Below, in pieces: positions 25,071-33,398 of a DNA stretch of 38,863 bases. Where the stretch lies: positions 1-38,863 of the forward strand of contig JALOLS010000014.1 in the NCBI GenBank assembly GCA_025455865.1, read 5' to 3'. The notes beneath the pieces are model-generated. The model made no database searches. It saw only the letters and a program-made list of their open reading frames with translations, and was not told where the DNA came from. Positions within the stretch are counted from its first letter, which is position 1. The number at the start of each line of letters is the position of its first letter. The translations under genes were made by a program, and so were the position numbers. Origin of the DNA: Thermoleophilia bacterium (GTDB lineage Bacteria; Actinomycetota; Thermoleophilia; Miltoncostaeales; Miltoncostaeaceae).

Positions 25071-26959
25071 GACCCGCGCAGCGCCTCGGCCAGGCCGGCC
25101 ACCGGCAGCGACCCGAGCGACGCGCCGTGGCGGGCGCGCACCGACACCTCGCCGGCCTCCGCCTCCCGGTCGCCGACCACCAGCAGGTACGGCACCTTCG
25201 CCAGCTCGCCGTCGCGGATGCGCCGGCCGACCGACTCCGAGCGGGCGTCCACCTCGGCCCGCACGCCATCGGCGTCCAGCGCGTCCCGCACCCGTCCCGC
25301 GAACTCGGCGTGCCGGTCGGCGATCGGGAGCACCCGCGCCTGGACCGGGGCGAGCCAGAACGGGAAGTCGCCGCCGCAGTCCTCGATCAGGATGCCGAGG
25401 AAGCGCTCCAGCGACCCGGTGATGGCGCGGTGGAGGATGACCGGCCGCTCCTCGGCGTCCTCCTGGTTGGTGAACGACAGGTCGAACCGCTCGGGCATCG
25501 AGAAGTCGAGCTGGCAGGTGCCGAGCTGCCACGAGCGGCCCATGGTGTCGGTCACGTGGAAGTCGATCTTGGGCCCGTAGAAGGCGCCGTCGCCCTCCTT
25601 GAGCGTGTACTCGCGATCGCCCAGCGCCTCGCGCAGCGCGGCCTCGGCCCGCTCCCACATCTCGTCGGTGCCGGCGGCCTTCTCGGGCTTGGTCGCCAGG
25701 TGCAGGCGCACGCCCGAGAACCCGAACCGCGCGTAGAAGCGGTCGGTGAGGTCAAGGATCGCGTTGACCTCGTCGGTGATCTGGTCCAGGCGGCAGAACA
25801 CGTGCGCGTCGTCCTGGGTGAAGGCCCGCACCCGGAAGAGGCCGTGCAGCACACCCGAGAGCTCGTGCCGGTGCACGTGGCCGAACTCGGCCAGGCGCAG
25901 GGGCAGGTCGCGGTAGCTCCGGCGCCGGGAGCGGAACACCAGGCAGGCGCCGGGGCAGTTCATCGGCTTGACCGCGAAGCCCTGGCCGTCGACCTCGGTG
26001 AAGTACATGTTCTCGCGGTAGTGGTCCCAGTGGCCGCTCTGGTGCCACAGGCGCTCGGAGAGGATGGTGGGCGTGCGGATCTCGTCGTAGCCCATCCGGT
26101 CGAGCTCCGCGCGCAGCTCGCGCTGGATCTCGTTCACCACGACCATGCCCTTGGGCAGGAAGAACGGGAAGCCGGGACCCGCGTCGTCGAAGTGGAAGAG
26201 CTCCAGGTCGCGGCCCACGCGGCGGTGGTCGCGGGCCCGCTGGCGCTCCAGGCGCTCCAGGTGGGCATCGAGCTCGGCCGAGGTCGGGAACGCGGTGGCG
26301 TAGACCCGGGTCAGCATGGGGTTCTTCTCCGAGCCGCGCCAGTAGGCGCCGGCCACCGAGAGCAGCTTGACCGCGCCGATGCGGCCGGTGTCGCGCACGT
26401 GCGGCCCCCGGCAGAGGTCGACGAACTCCCGGTCCCGGTAGATCGACACGTGGGTCTCGCCCTGCCGGGTGAGCTCCTCGACCTGGTCGACCTTGTACGG
26501 CTGGTCGAGCTCGGCGAAGTAGTCGCGCGCGTCGGCGACGCCCATCACGCTGCGCTCGAACGGCGCCCGGGCCTTGACGATGCGCCGCATGAGGGCCTCG
26601 ATGGCCGGGAAGTCGGCCTCGGTGAGCGGCCGGGGCAGGTCGAAGTCGTAGTAGAAGCCGTCGTCGATGGGCGGCCCGAAGCCGAACCGGGCCCCCGGGA
26701 AGAGCTCCATCACGGCCTCGGCCATCACGTGGGCGGCCGAGTGGCGCATGACGTAGAGGAAGTCGTCGCCGCTCTTGTCGGTGACGATGGCGATGGCGTC
26801 CCCGTCGGCGAGCGGGAGGGCCAGGTCGCGCATCTCCCCGTTCACCCGCACCGCGAGGGCGGCCTTGGCCAGCCCCGGCCCGATCGCGGCGGCCGCGTCG
26901 CGCCCGGTGGCCCCCTCGGGCAGCTCGAGGCGGTTCCCGTCGGGCAGGACGACGTGCAT
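25067..26959 (-). CDS. thrS: Threonyl-tRNA synthetase
   Basis: A 630-residue class II synthetase. The order is: TGS domain (HVVLPDGNRLELPEGATGRD), the SAD editing domain with RHSAAHVMAEA and later CRGPHVRDTGRIGAVKLL, the catalytic core with motif 1 region (PKGMVVVNEIQRELR), FAVKPMNCPGAC (zinc-binding Cys), motif 2 region (FRVRAFTQDDAHVFC) and motif 3 (PVILHRAITGSLERFLGILI), and the anticodon-binding domain (PVQARVLPIADRHAEFAGRV). The length is normal. The ATG at 26959 has GGAG eight bases upstream; a TAGGAT box lies about 40 bases before it. It is coupled to the small Cys-rich gene downstream. Confidence 0.97.
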   Translation of the reverse strand: MHVVLPDGNRLELPEGATGRDAAAAIGPGLAKAALAVRVNGEMRDLALPLADGDAIAIVTDKSGDDFLYVMRHSAAHVMAEAVMELFPGARFGFGPPIDDGFYYDFDLPRPLTEADFPAIEALMRRIVKARAPFERSVMGVADARDYFAELDQPYKVDQVEELTRQGETHVSIYRDREFVDLCRGPHVRDTGRIGAVKLLSVAGAYWRGSEKNPMLTRVYATAFPTSAELDAHLERLERQRARDHRRVGRDLELFHFDDAGPGFPFFLPKGMVVVNEIQRELRAELDRMGYDEIRTPTILSERLWHQSGHWDHYRENMYFTEVDGQGFAVKPMNCPGACLVFRSRRRSYRDLPLRLAEFGHVHRHELSGVLHGLFRVRAFTQDDAHVFCRLDQITDEVNAILDLTDRFYARFGFSGVRLHLATKPEKAAGTDEMWERAEAALREALGDREYTLKEGDGAFYGPKIDFHVTDTMGRSWQLGTCQLDFSMPERFDLSFTNQEDAEERPVILHRAITGSLERFLGILIEDCGGDFPFWLAPVQARVLPIADRHAEFAGRVRDALDADGVRAEVDARSESVGRRIRDGELAKVPYLLVVGDREAEAGEVSVRARHGASLGSLPVAGLAEALRGS

Positions 26960-26997
26960 GTGCGGTGCTCCGGGTCGGGGGCGGAAGCGGACGGCCG

Positions 26998-27003
26998 ATC
27001 CTA
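26998..27003 (-). promoter_or_regulatory. Probable -10 box for thrS
   Basis: TAGGAT on the minus strand, 38 bases before the ATG. The expected leader is about 30 bases, too short for a T-box riboswitch, and no T-box element is seen. Confidence 0.4.
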
Positions 27004-27059
27004 GCAACGGCCCCCGGGCCGCCCGGAGCCCCTTGCCGCGGCCGCTGCCGCCGTCGATC

Positions 27060-27545
27060 ATGCCGGGCGTGCTCCGGTGGCTGCTCTGCGGCACGCACCC
27101 GGGCCCCCGGGCCCGGCGGGTCGTCCCCGTGCTGGTGGGGACCGCGGTGCTGGCCGTCTTCGGGACGGTCCTCGTCGCCCTGACCCCGGCGATCACCGGC
27201 AACGGGTCGATGCAGGCGCTGTATGTCCTGTTCGTGGTGATCGTGCTCAAGCTGCCGCTCATCGCCGTGCTGTGGTGGCTCATCGCCCGCAACCCGGAGT
27301 GGCCGGGCACCCGGCCGACGTGGGGGCCGAAGGAGCAGCAGGAGATCCTCGCCTACCTGGAGGGCGAGGCCCGCCGGGTGGCCGACCTGCCCGACGCCGA
27401 GCCCCGGCTGGCCTACCTCTCGGGCGAGGCGTGGCACGTGGCCGACCGCCTGGAGGGCGAGGCCAAGGTCGACGCGCTCACCGTGGCGCTCAGGATCGAC
27501 ACGATCGCGTCCCGCGCCCGCCGCGAGCGCCGGTCGCGCCCGTGA
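27060..27545 (+). CDS. Two-helix membrane protein with an internal repeat
   Basis: A 161-residue protein: two membrane helices (VVPVLVGTAVLAVFGTVLVA and ALYVLFVVIVLKLPLIAVLW) followed by a charged helical tail. The tail holds a repeat, AYLEGEARRVAD then AYLSGEAWHVAD about 20 residues later. No family recognised. The ATG at 27060 is the start just before the first basic segment; no ribosome site is clear. It is divergent from thrS and its stop overlaps the next gene (GTGA). Confidence 0.7.
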   Translation: MPGVLRWLLCGTHPGPRARRVVPVLVGTAVLAVFGTVLVALTPAITGNGSMQALYVLFVVIVLKLPLIAVLWWLIARNPEWPGTRPTWGPKEQQEILAYLEGEARRVADLPDAEPRLAYLSGEAWHVADRLEGEAKVDALTVALRIDTIASRARRERRSRP

Positions 27546-28165
27546 GCCTGCACCGCTGGTCGCCGGCCGACCGCGAGATGCCGGGCCTCGAGGCCGGCGA
27601 GCACGTCGACCTGCTCACGGCCGCCCTGGTCACCGAGGCCGACGCCCAGCGGCGGCTGCTGGAGGGTGACCCGGAGGGGGCCGCGCCGGTCTTCCGCGCG
27701 GCCGCGGCCGCCTACCGGGCGTCGTTCGCCGTGGCGCCGCCGCGGAGCTACGGCCGCCTGGTGGGCATGCTCAAGGCGGCGGTCATCGGCGGGGGCGGCG
27801 AGGACGCGGCCGCCCACGCCCGGGAGCACCTCCCGGCGCCCTGCGACTCCCCCGCCGCCTGCTACGCGCTGGCGCTCGCCGCCGCGGTGCTGGGCGACCG
27901 GGCGGCCCTGGCCGAGGGCGCGGCCGGCATGCGCGGGGCGGGCGACCACTTCGCCCGGGTGGCCGACGCCCTGGAGGCGCTCGCCGACGGCCGGCGGGAG
28001 GCCTACGGCGCGGCCCTGCTCGGCATCGTGGCCGACTTCGAGGGCCGCGAGGAGCACCTGACCGGCGTCGCGATCGCCGACACCGCGGTCATGCTCGAGG
28101 CGCTCGCCGGGCGCGCGGGGATGGCCCTCGGGCCCCGGTCCCGGGTCCTCCCGCCCCGGGGCTGA
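27542..28165 (+). CDS. Hypothetical alpha-helical protein
   Basis: A 207-residue, Ala-rich, largely helical soluble protein (DLLTAALVTEADAQRRLLEG, PVFRAAAAAYRASFAVAPPR, AACYALALAAAVLGDRAALA, GDHFARVADALEALADGRRE). The pattern of helical pairs resembles a short TPR-like solenoid, but no repeat consensus is convincing. Start GTG on the GTGA overlap with the membrane-protein gene. The two are probably functional partners. Confidence 0.7.
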   Translation: MSLHRWSPADREMPGLEAGEHVDLLTAALVTEADAQRRLLEGDPEGAAPVFRAAAAAYRASFAVAPPRSYGRLVGMLKAAVIGGGGEDAAAHAREHLPAPCDSPAACYALALAAAVLGDRAALAEGAAGMRGAGDHFARVADALEALADGRREAYGAALLGIVADFEGREEHLTGVAIADTAVMLEALAGRAGMALGPRSRVLPPRG

Positions 28166-28219
28166 GCCACCGGCTGCCCGGGGGCTCGCCCTCCGCCCCG
28201 GCGCGCCGATAGGCCCGGG

Positions 28220-29467
28220 GTGAGGATCGTGTCCACGTCGCGCCTGCGGTCCGGGATGACCCTGGCCCGGAGCGTCTGGTCGTCCAGCCGCGGCGTCCGG
28301 CAGGCCCTGCTCACCGCCGGCACGCCGCTCACCGAGGGCTACCGGCGCGGGCTGGAGCGTGCCGGGGTGTGGGCGGTCTACGTGGACGACGGCTTCTCCT
28401 CCGGGGTCGAGCCCCCCGAGGTCATCACCCCCGAGACCCGCGAACGGGCCATGCAGGCGGTGGGGTCGGTCTACCACCGGGCCGCGCAGTGCGGCGGCCA
28501 CACCCGGGTGGGCGCCGACGAGGTCGCCGCGCTCGACCGCATGGTCGCCCAGGTCATGCACGAGATCGCCCAGTCCGGGCGGCTGGTCTGGTGCCTGGAC
28601 GACCTCGGCGCCTTCGACCGCTACACCCTGCGCCATTCGGTCAACGTGCTCGTGCTGGGGCTCATGGTCGGCCGCGAGGCGCTCACCACGCTCGGCTGGT
28701 CCGACTGGCGGGGTGACGTACGCTACGACAACGTGGAGGAGCGCCTGCGGCGCATGGGCCTGGGGCTGCTCCTGCACGATGTCGGGAAGATCCTCATACC
28801 GGAGCCGATCCTGAAGAAGCCGGGCCGCCTCAGCGCCGACGAGATGGACATCGTCCGCCAGCACCCGCAGGCCGGCGTGGACATGGTCGACGGGGACGCG
28901 CTGGGCGCGCTCAGCCGGGTGGTCATCGCCGGCCACCACGAGCGGATCGACGGCTCGGGCTACCCGGCCGGCCGCTCCGGCGACGCGGTGCACGTGCACG
29001 CCCAGATCGCCGGGATGGCCGACGTCTACGACGCGGTCTCCTCCACGCGGGTCTACCAGGCCCGCCGCCCCACCCAGGAGGCATGGGAGCTGGTGCTCTC
29101 GATGTCCGGCTCCGGGTTCGGGCAGCCGCTGGTGGAGGCGTTCAAGCGCTCGGTGGCCCCCTATCCGGAGGGGGTGGCGGTGCTCGTGTCGGATGGCCGC
29201 CGCGCCCTGGTGGTGCGCAACGACCGCGAGCACACCAGCCGGCCGCTCATCCGGGTGACCCACGACCGCGAGGGCCGCGCGCTCGCCGACCCCGAGGAGC
29301 TCGCGCTGTTCGACCACCCCTCGATCACGATCCTGGACACCCTGGCCGACCTGGAGGGCGACGCGGGCTGGGCCGGGGACCGGGACGAGCAGCGGGGCTT
29401 CGCCGACGACCTGGCCGGCGAGCTGCGGACCCACGAGGGGATCGAGCGGGCGGAGACCGCCGCGTGA
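28220..29467 (+). CDS. HD-GYP domain protein (c-di-GMP phosphodiesterase-like)
   Basis: A 415-residue cytoplasmic protein. The N-terminal 120 residues are an unassigned helical region. The HD-GYP domain spans about 130-300: H139 in RHSVNVLVLG, the HD pair in LLLHDVGKILIPEPI (H186, D187), KKPGRLSADEMDIVRQHP, GHHERIDGSGYP (GYP 247-249) and AGMADVYDAVSSTRVYQ. These motifs bind the di- or tri-metal centre that degrades c-di-GMP. The C-terminus carries a beta-rich segment (VAVLVSDGRRALVVRNDR) often seen after HD-GYP domains. The GTG start is 54 bases after the preceding gene. Its stop overlaps the NADH dehydrogenase start (GTGA). Confidence 0.9.
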   Translation: MRIVSTSRLRSGMTLARSVWSSSRGVRQALLTAGTPLTEGYRRGLERAGVWAVYVDDGFSSGVEPPEVITPETRERAMQAVGSVYHRAAQCGGHTRVGADEVAALDRMVAQVMHEIAQSGRLVWCLDDLGAFDRYTLRHSVNVLVLGLMVGREALTTLGWSDWRGDVRYDNVEERLRRMGLGLLLHDVGKILIPEPILKKPGRLSADEMDIVRQHPQAGVDMVDGDALGALSRVVIAGHHERIDGSGYPAGRSGDAVHVHAQIAGMADVYDAVSSTRVYQARRPTQEAWELVLSMSGSGFGQPLVEAFKRSVAPYPEGVAVLVSDGRRALVVRNDREHTSRPLIRVTHDREGRALADPEELALFDHPSITILDTLADLEGDAGWAGDRDEQRGFADDLAGELRTHEGIERAETAA

Positions 29468-30789
29468 GCGGCCGCCACCGGGTGGTGGTGATCGGCGGGG
29501 GCTTCGCCGGGCTCCGGTGCGTGCGGGCGCTCCGGCGCGCCCCGGTCGAGGTGACCCTGATCGACCGGCGCAACTTCCACCTGTTCCAGCCGCTGCTCTA
29601 CCAGGTGGCCACCGGGGGGCTCTCCCCGGGCGAGATCGCGGTCCCGCTGCGCGGGGTCCTGCGCCGGCAGCGGAACGCGCGGGTGGTGCTCGGCGAGGTC
29701 ACCGACGTCGATCTCGCCGAACGCCGGGTCCGCTGGCGCTCACCCGGCCGCGAGGGCCTGACCCGGTTCGAGCTCGGCTACGACACCCTGGTGGTCGCCG
29801 CCGGCGCGCGCCACGCCTACTTCGGCCACGACGAGTGGGAGCGCGACGCCCCGGGGCTCAAGACCCTGGAGGACGCGCTGGAGATCCGCCGGCGCATCCT
29901 GCTCGCCTTCGAGGCCGCCGAGGTGGAGTCGGACCTCGCCGAGCGCGACGCGTGGCTCACGTTCGTGGTCGTCGGGGCCGGTCCCACCGGGGTCGAGCTC
30001 GCCGGCCAGGTGGCCGAGATCTCGCGCGACACCCTGCGCGATGACTTCCGCGACATGGACCCCCAGCGGGCGCGCATCCTGCTGGTCGAGGGCGCCGACC
30101 GCGTGCTCACCTCGTTCGTGCCCGCGCTCTCGGCCCGGGCCCGGCGCCAGCTCGAGCGCATGGGCGTGCGGGTCATCGAGCACACCCTGGTCACCGACGT
30201 GCGGCCGGACGGCGTCACGCTCAAGGGCCCGGACGGCGCCGAGGTGCCGCTGCGCACCCACACCGTCATCTGGGCCGCGGGGGTGGCCGCCTCGCCGCTG
30301 GCGGCGATGCTCGGGCAGGCGTCCGGGGCCGAGGTCGACCGCGCCGGCCGCGTGCGCGTGGAGGACGACCTGACCCTGCCGGGCCACCCCGAGGTCTTCG
30401 TGCTCGGCGACATGGCCGCGGCCCACGACCAGCTCGGCCAGCCGCTGCCCGGGGTCGCCCCGGTGGCCATGCAGCAGGGCGAGCACGCCGCCCGGGGGAT
30501 CGTGCGGCGCGTCGGGCGCGCCGGCCCGACCGGCGCCTTCCACTACCGCGACAAGGGCAACATGGCGACCATCGGCCGGGCCGCGGCGGTCGCCGACATC
30601 CACGGCCTGCGCATGTGGGGCGTGCCGGCGTGGCTCGCCTGGCTGCTGGTGCACCTGATGTTCCTGGTCGGCTTCCAGAACCGCCTGCTGGTGGTCACCC
30701 GCTGGATGTTCTGGTACCTGACCCGGGGCCGCGGCGCGCGCCTGATCACCGGGCACGCCCCCACCGACACCGTCCCGCCGCCGGGGTAG
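29464..30789 (+). CDS. ndh: Type II NADH dehydrogenase (NDH-2)
   Basis: A 441-residue flavoenzyme that passes electrons from NADH to quinone without proton pumping. The FAD motif is VVVIGGGFAGLRCVRAL; FHLFQPLLYQVATGGLSPGE is the quinone-site signature; VVVGAGPTGVELAGQVAE is the NADH fold; FVLGDMAAA is the second FAD motif. The C-terminal amphipathic and hydrophobic part (PAWLAWLLVHLMFLVGFQNR, RWMFWYLTRG) anchors it to the membrane. The start is GTG on a GTGA overlap with the HD-GYP gene, so both are made from one message. A GCCCGG-gct-CCGGGC hairpin overlaps the stop codon. Confidence 0.94.
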   Translation: MSGRHRVVVIGGGFAGLRCVRALRRAPVEVTLIDRRNFHLFQPLLYQVATGGLSPGEIAVPLRGVLRRQRNARVVLGEVTDVDLAERRVRWRSPGREGLTRFELGYDTLVVAAGARHAYFGHDEWERDAPGLKTLEDALEIRRRILLAFEAAEVESDLAERDAWLTFVVVGAGPTGVELAGQVAEISRDTLRDDFRDMDPQRARILLVEGADRVLTSFVPALSARARRQLERMGVRVIEHTLVTDVRPDGVTLKGPDGAEVPLRTHTVIWAAGVAASPLAAMLGQASGAEVDRAGRVRVEDDLTLPGHPEVFVLGDMAAAHDQLGQPLPGVAPVAMQQGEHAARGIVRRVGRAGPTGAFHYRDKGNMATIGRAAAVADIHGLRMWGVPAWLAWLLVHLMFLVGFQNRLLVVTRWMFWYLTRGRGARLITGHAPTDTVPPPG

Positions 30790-30803
30790 CCCGGGCTCCG
30801 GGC
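30789..30803 (+). terminator. Short hairpin at the ndh stop
   Basis: GCCCGG and CCGGGC form a 6-bp stem with a 3-base loop beginning on the last base of the stop codon; no T run. A weak terminator candidate. Confidence 0.3.
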
Positions 30804-30835
30804 CTGGCGCGGCGAGGACGCGTGAGAGGCGTGCG

Positions 30836-31110
30836 GTGCCCGACGACCCGCACCCGGACGACCACACCCACGCCCGCTGGTGCGAGGGGGGATTCCGCGA
30901 GCTCCGGCAGATCCTGTTCTGGCGATGGGATGCGCCCGGCCAGGCGGCGTCGTTCCCGGTCAGCGCCGGGGAATGCGACCACGACGCGCGGGAGCGGCTC
31001 CGGTCGCTGCGGACGGGCATGGGCGGCGGGCGGTGGTCGAGTGGCACGAGAACTCGCTCGCCGCGTGGGGCAGCGGCCTCGACGAGGCCCGCCTCGGAGA
31101 CCGGACCGGG
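30836..31110 (+). pseudogene. Probable frame-disrupted small gene
   Basis: Starting at a GTG (30836), PDDPHPDDHTHARWCEGG, FRELRQILFWRWDAPGQAAS and FPVSAGECDHDARERLRSLR look protein-like and resemble short actinobacterial proteins that begin with a W/C/E helix and RWDP-type loop. Near 31020-31035, inside a GC-rich run, the plausible sequence jumps to another frame (VVEWHENSLAAWGSGLDEAR). Neither frame stops before the following hairpin and minus-strand gene. The likely reading is a gene broken by a one- or two-base indel or by loss of its 3' end; a sequencing error is possible. Exact limits are uncertain. Confidence 0.4.
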
Positions 31111-31113
31111 GAG

Positions 31114-31149
31114 CCCGGGGCCCGTGCCCGTCAGGGCGCGGGCCCCGGG
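31114..31149. terminator. Very strong 16-bp hairpin between convergent units
   Basis: CCCGGGGCCCGTGCCC and GGGCGCGGGCCCCGGG pair over 16 positions (one T:G wobble on the plus-strand RNA) around a four-base GTCA loop. It lies ten bases from the stop of the 64-residue minus-strand gene, so it can terminate transcription from both sides. No T run follows, as is common in very GC-rich genomes. Confidence 0.65.
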
Positions 31150-31158
31150 GCGGGGCGG

Positions 31159-31353
31159 CTACGCGGCCGCGCTCAGCATCACCTCGATGCTCGACACCGG
31201 ACCGCGGGCCACCTTGTCGGGGTTGTCGGCCACCCGGAACTCGAACCACTTGGCGGCCGAGCGGGGGGCGGTGGGGTTGGGGATGACCTGGAACGAGCCG
31301 GGCAGCACCTGGATCCAGCTGCCGGCGACGTTCACCTCGACGACGTCACTCAT
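31159..31353 (-). CDS. Small protein of unknown function, strong ribosome site
   Basis: A 64-residue protein (starts SDVVEVNVAGSWIQVLPGSF, ends SIEVMLSAAA) that looks like a compact all-beta fold, with aromatic residues and few charges. AGGAGG lies five bases before the ATG, the clearest ribosome site in the window, and a TACCCT box lies upstream at 31393-31398. It sits alone between a terminator-like hairpin and the divergent methyltransferase gene. No family recognised. The strong signals argue that it is a real, well expressed gene. Confidence 0.72.
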   Translation of the reverse strand: MSDVVEVNVAGSWIQVLPGSFQVIPNPTAPRSAAKWFEFRVADNPDKVARGPVSSIEVMLSAAA

Positions 31354-31432
31354 GTGATCCTCCTGGCCGTGGGGGGCGGCTGCAGGGTAGAGACCCCTCC
31401 GGACACCGTTTCCCGACCGGCATGCCGGATGT

Positions 31433-31438
31433 CAGGAT
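31433..31438 (+). promoter_or_regulatory. -10-like box before the methyltransferase start
   Basis: CAGGAT six bases before GTG 31445, the same layout as at the nuclease gene. Confidence 0.35.
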
Positions 31439-31444
31439 GCGCGG

Positions 31445-32050
31445 GTGGACGCCGCCGACTGGGACGCCCGATACCGCGGTACGGAGCTGGTCTGGACCGC
31501 CCGGCCGAACCGCTTCGTGGTCGCCGAGGCGCTCCCCCTGCGCCCGGGGCGGGCCCTGGACCTGGCCGCCGGGGAGGGCCGGAACGCCGTCTGGCTGGCC
31601 GAGCGGGGATGGCGGGTCGACGCGGTCGACCTCTCCCCGGTGGCCGCCGAGAAGGGCCGGCGCCTGGCCGCCGCCCGCGGGGTCGAGGTGGGCTTCGCGG
31701 TCCGCGACCTCGGGCACTGGTCGCCGGCGGCGGGCGCGTACGACCTCGTCCTGCTCGCCTACCTGCAGGTCCCGGCCCCGCTCCGGCGCACGGTCCACCG
31801 TGCCGCGGGGCGGGCCCTCGCGCCGGGCGGCGCGCTCCTGGTGGTGGCCCACCACGCCGACAACCCGGCCCACGGCGTGGGCGGGCCCCAGCGGCCGGAG
31901 GTGCTCTTCACCGAGCGGGACGTCGCCGCCGACCTGGACGGGCTCGGCCTGCTCGTCGAGCGGGCCGAGCGGGCCCTCCGGCCGACGCCGGCGGGAGACG
32001 CCGTGGACGTCGTGCTCAGGGCGCGGCGCCCGCCCCGTCCGGGATCCTGA
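31445..32050 (+). CDS. Class I SAM-dependent methyltransferase
   Basis: A 201-residue protein with a Rossmann-like methyltransferase fold: motif I ALDLAAGEGRNAVWLAERGW, acidic residue at the end of strand 2 (VDAVDLSPVAAEKG), motif IV YDLVLLAYLQVP and a late RALAPGGALLVVAHH strand. The layout is like TehB-type small-molecule methyltransferases, often acting on thiols, metalloids or other toxicants, but the substrate is not fixed by sequence. The N-terminus DWDARYRGTELVWTARPNRF is typical. Its 3' end overlaps the convergent sensor kinase gene by 35 bases. Confidence 0.88.
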   Translation: MDAADWDARYRGTELVWTARPNRFVVAEALPLRPGRALDLAAGEGRNAVWLAERGWRVDAVDLSPVAAEKGRRLAAARGVEVGFAVRDLGHWSPAAGAYDLVLLAYLQVPAPLRRTVHRAAGRALAPGGALLVVAHHADNPAHGVGGPQRPEVLFTERDVAADLDGLGLLVERAERALRPTPAGDAVDVVLRARRPPRPGS

Positions 32051-33398
32051 CCCAGGCCTCGGCCCCGCCCCCGGGGTGGTTGCGGATGCCCGCGGTGCCG
32101 TCGTGCGCCTCGGCGATCGCCGCGACGATCGCCAGCCCGAGCCCGGCGCCCCCGCCGGTCCGCGCCGCATCCGACCGGGTGAACCGCTCGAAGGCCCGCC
32201 CGATGAACTCCTCGGGGACGCCCGGGCCCTGGTCGCGCACCCACAGCTCGACCGCCGGGGGCTCGCCGTCGGCGGCCCGGGCGCCCACCACCACCCGCCC
32301 GGCCCCGTGACGGAGCGCGTTCTCGACCAGGTTCCCGAGCGCCTGCTCCAGCCGCAGCGGGTCGGCCTGCAGGCGCAGGGCGCCGGGCACCTCGGCCACC
32401 ACCTCGCGGCCCGCGCGCTCGCCGCGCAGGGCGAAGCGCCGCGCCACGCGCTCGACGAGGGCCGCCGCGTCGAGCGGCTCGGGCCGCAACGGCAGCCGTC
32501 CCTGATCGGCGCGGGCGATGACCAGCAGGTCCTCGGCGAGCTGGGCCAGCCGGTCGGCCTCCTCGCCGGCCGACGCGAGCGCGGCCCGGAGCTCGTCCGG
32601 GGAGCGCTCCCGCGCGGTGGCGAGCTCGATCTCCCCGCGCAGGACCGCGAGCGGCGTGCGCAGCTCGTGCGCGGCGTCGGCCACGAACGCCCGCTCCCGG
32701 GCCATGCCCTGCTCGAGCCGCGCGAGCATCGCGTTCAGCGTGTCGCCCAGGCGGCGGATCTCATCCTGGGCCGGCGGCACCGGCAGGCGGTCGCCGGGCC
32801 GCTGGGCGCCGATCCCCGCCGCGCGCCGGCGCATGCGCTCGACCGGCCGCAGCGCCAGGGCGGCGAGCACCCAGCCGCCCGCCGCGGCGAGCACCAGGGC
32901 GATGAGGCCGCCGATCAGCAGCTCCCGGCGCAGGCCCGAGAGCGCGGCGTCGCGCTCGGCGACGCTCGCGGCGGCCACCGCGGCCCCGGTCCCGTCGCGC
33001 AGGGGCACCACCAGCAGCCGCGCGGGCACCCCGCCCACCTCGCGCTCCAGGGTCACCGGCCGGCCCCGTGCGATCACCCGCTCCACCTGCCGGGCGCCCA
33101 CCAGCGGCTCGCCCAGGTCGCTCCCGCCGATCACGGCGCCGGAGGGGTCCACCACCTGGACCACCGCCCCGCCCGGGCCGCGCCGGTCGCGGGGGGGGAA
33201 CCGCTGGAAGCCCGGGTCACGCAGGGCCGCGGCGAGCTCCCGGTCGACCTGGCCGGTCAGCGAGTCGCGGGTGCGCTCGAACACCAGGAGGCCGATCCCG
33301 GTCAGGGCGGCGGCCGTGACCAGGGCGAACGCGACCGCCAGGCGGGCGCGGATGGGGACGCGCGCGATCAGGCCGGCGACCCGGCCGATCGCCCTCAC
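32016..33398 (-). CDS. Membrane sensor histidine kinase
   Basis: A 460-residue kinase: first membrane helix at 15-38, an extracytoplasmic region of about 115 residues, second helix (LLIGGLIALVLAAAGGWVLA, about 160-181), HAMP (RPVERMRRRAAGIGAQR), then dimerisation helix with AFVADAAHELRTPLAVLRGE (H244), and the ATPase domain with NLVENALRHG, VRDQGPGVPEEF and TGGGAGLGLAIV. All catalytic boxes are present. The GTG start overlaps the response-regulator stop (GTGA), so this is a classic two-component pair. The sensed signal is unknown. Confidence 0.94.
   Translation of the reverse strand: MRAIGRVAGLIARVPIRARLAVAFALVTAAALTGIGLLVFERTRDSLTGQVDRELAAALRDPGFQRFPPRDRRGPGGAVVQVVDPSGAVIGGSDLGEPLVGARQVERVIARGRPVTLEREVGGVPARLLVVPLRDGTGAAVAAASVAERDAALSGLRRELLIGGLIALVLAAAGGWVLAALALRPVERMRRRAAGIGAQRPGDRLPVPPAQDEIRRLGDTLNAMLARLEQGMARERAFVADAAHELRTPLAVLRGEIELATARERSPDELRAALASAGEEADRLAQLAEDLLVIARADQGRLPLRPEPLDAAALVERVARRFALRGERAGREVVAEVPGALRLQADPLRLEQALGNLVENALRHGAGRVVVGARAADGEPPAVELWVRDQGPGVPEEFIGRAFERFTRSDAARTGGGAGLGLAIVAAIAEAHDGTAGIRNHPGGGAEAWVRIPDGAGAAP

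Noticed and set aside
26960-27059. T-box leader before thrS
   Set aside because: The space between the -10 box and the start is about 30 bases, and no specifier loop or T-box sequence is visible.
31393-31425. GGAAAC element upstream of the 64-residue gene as an ECF sigma -35 site
   Set aside because: No matching -10 partner at the proper distance; the TACCCT box is a simpler reading.
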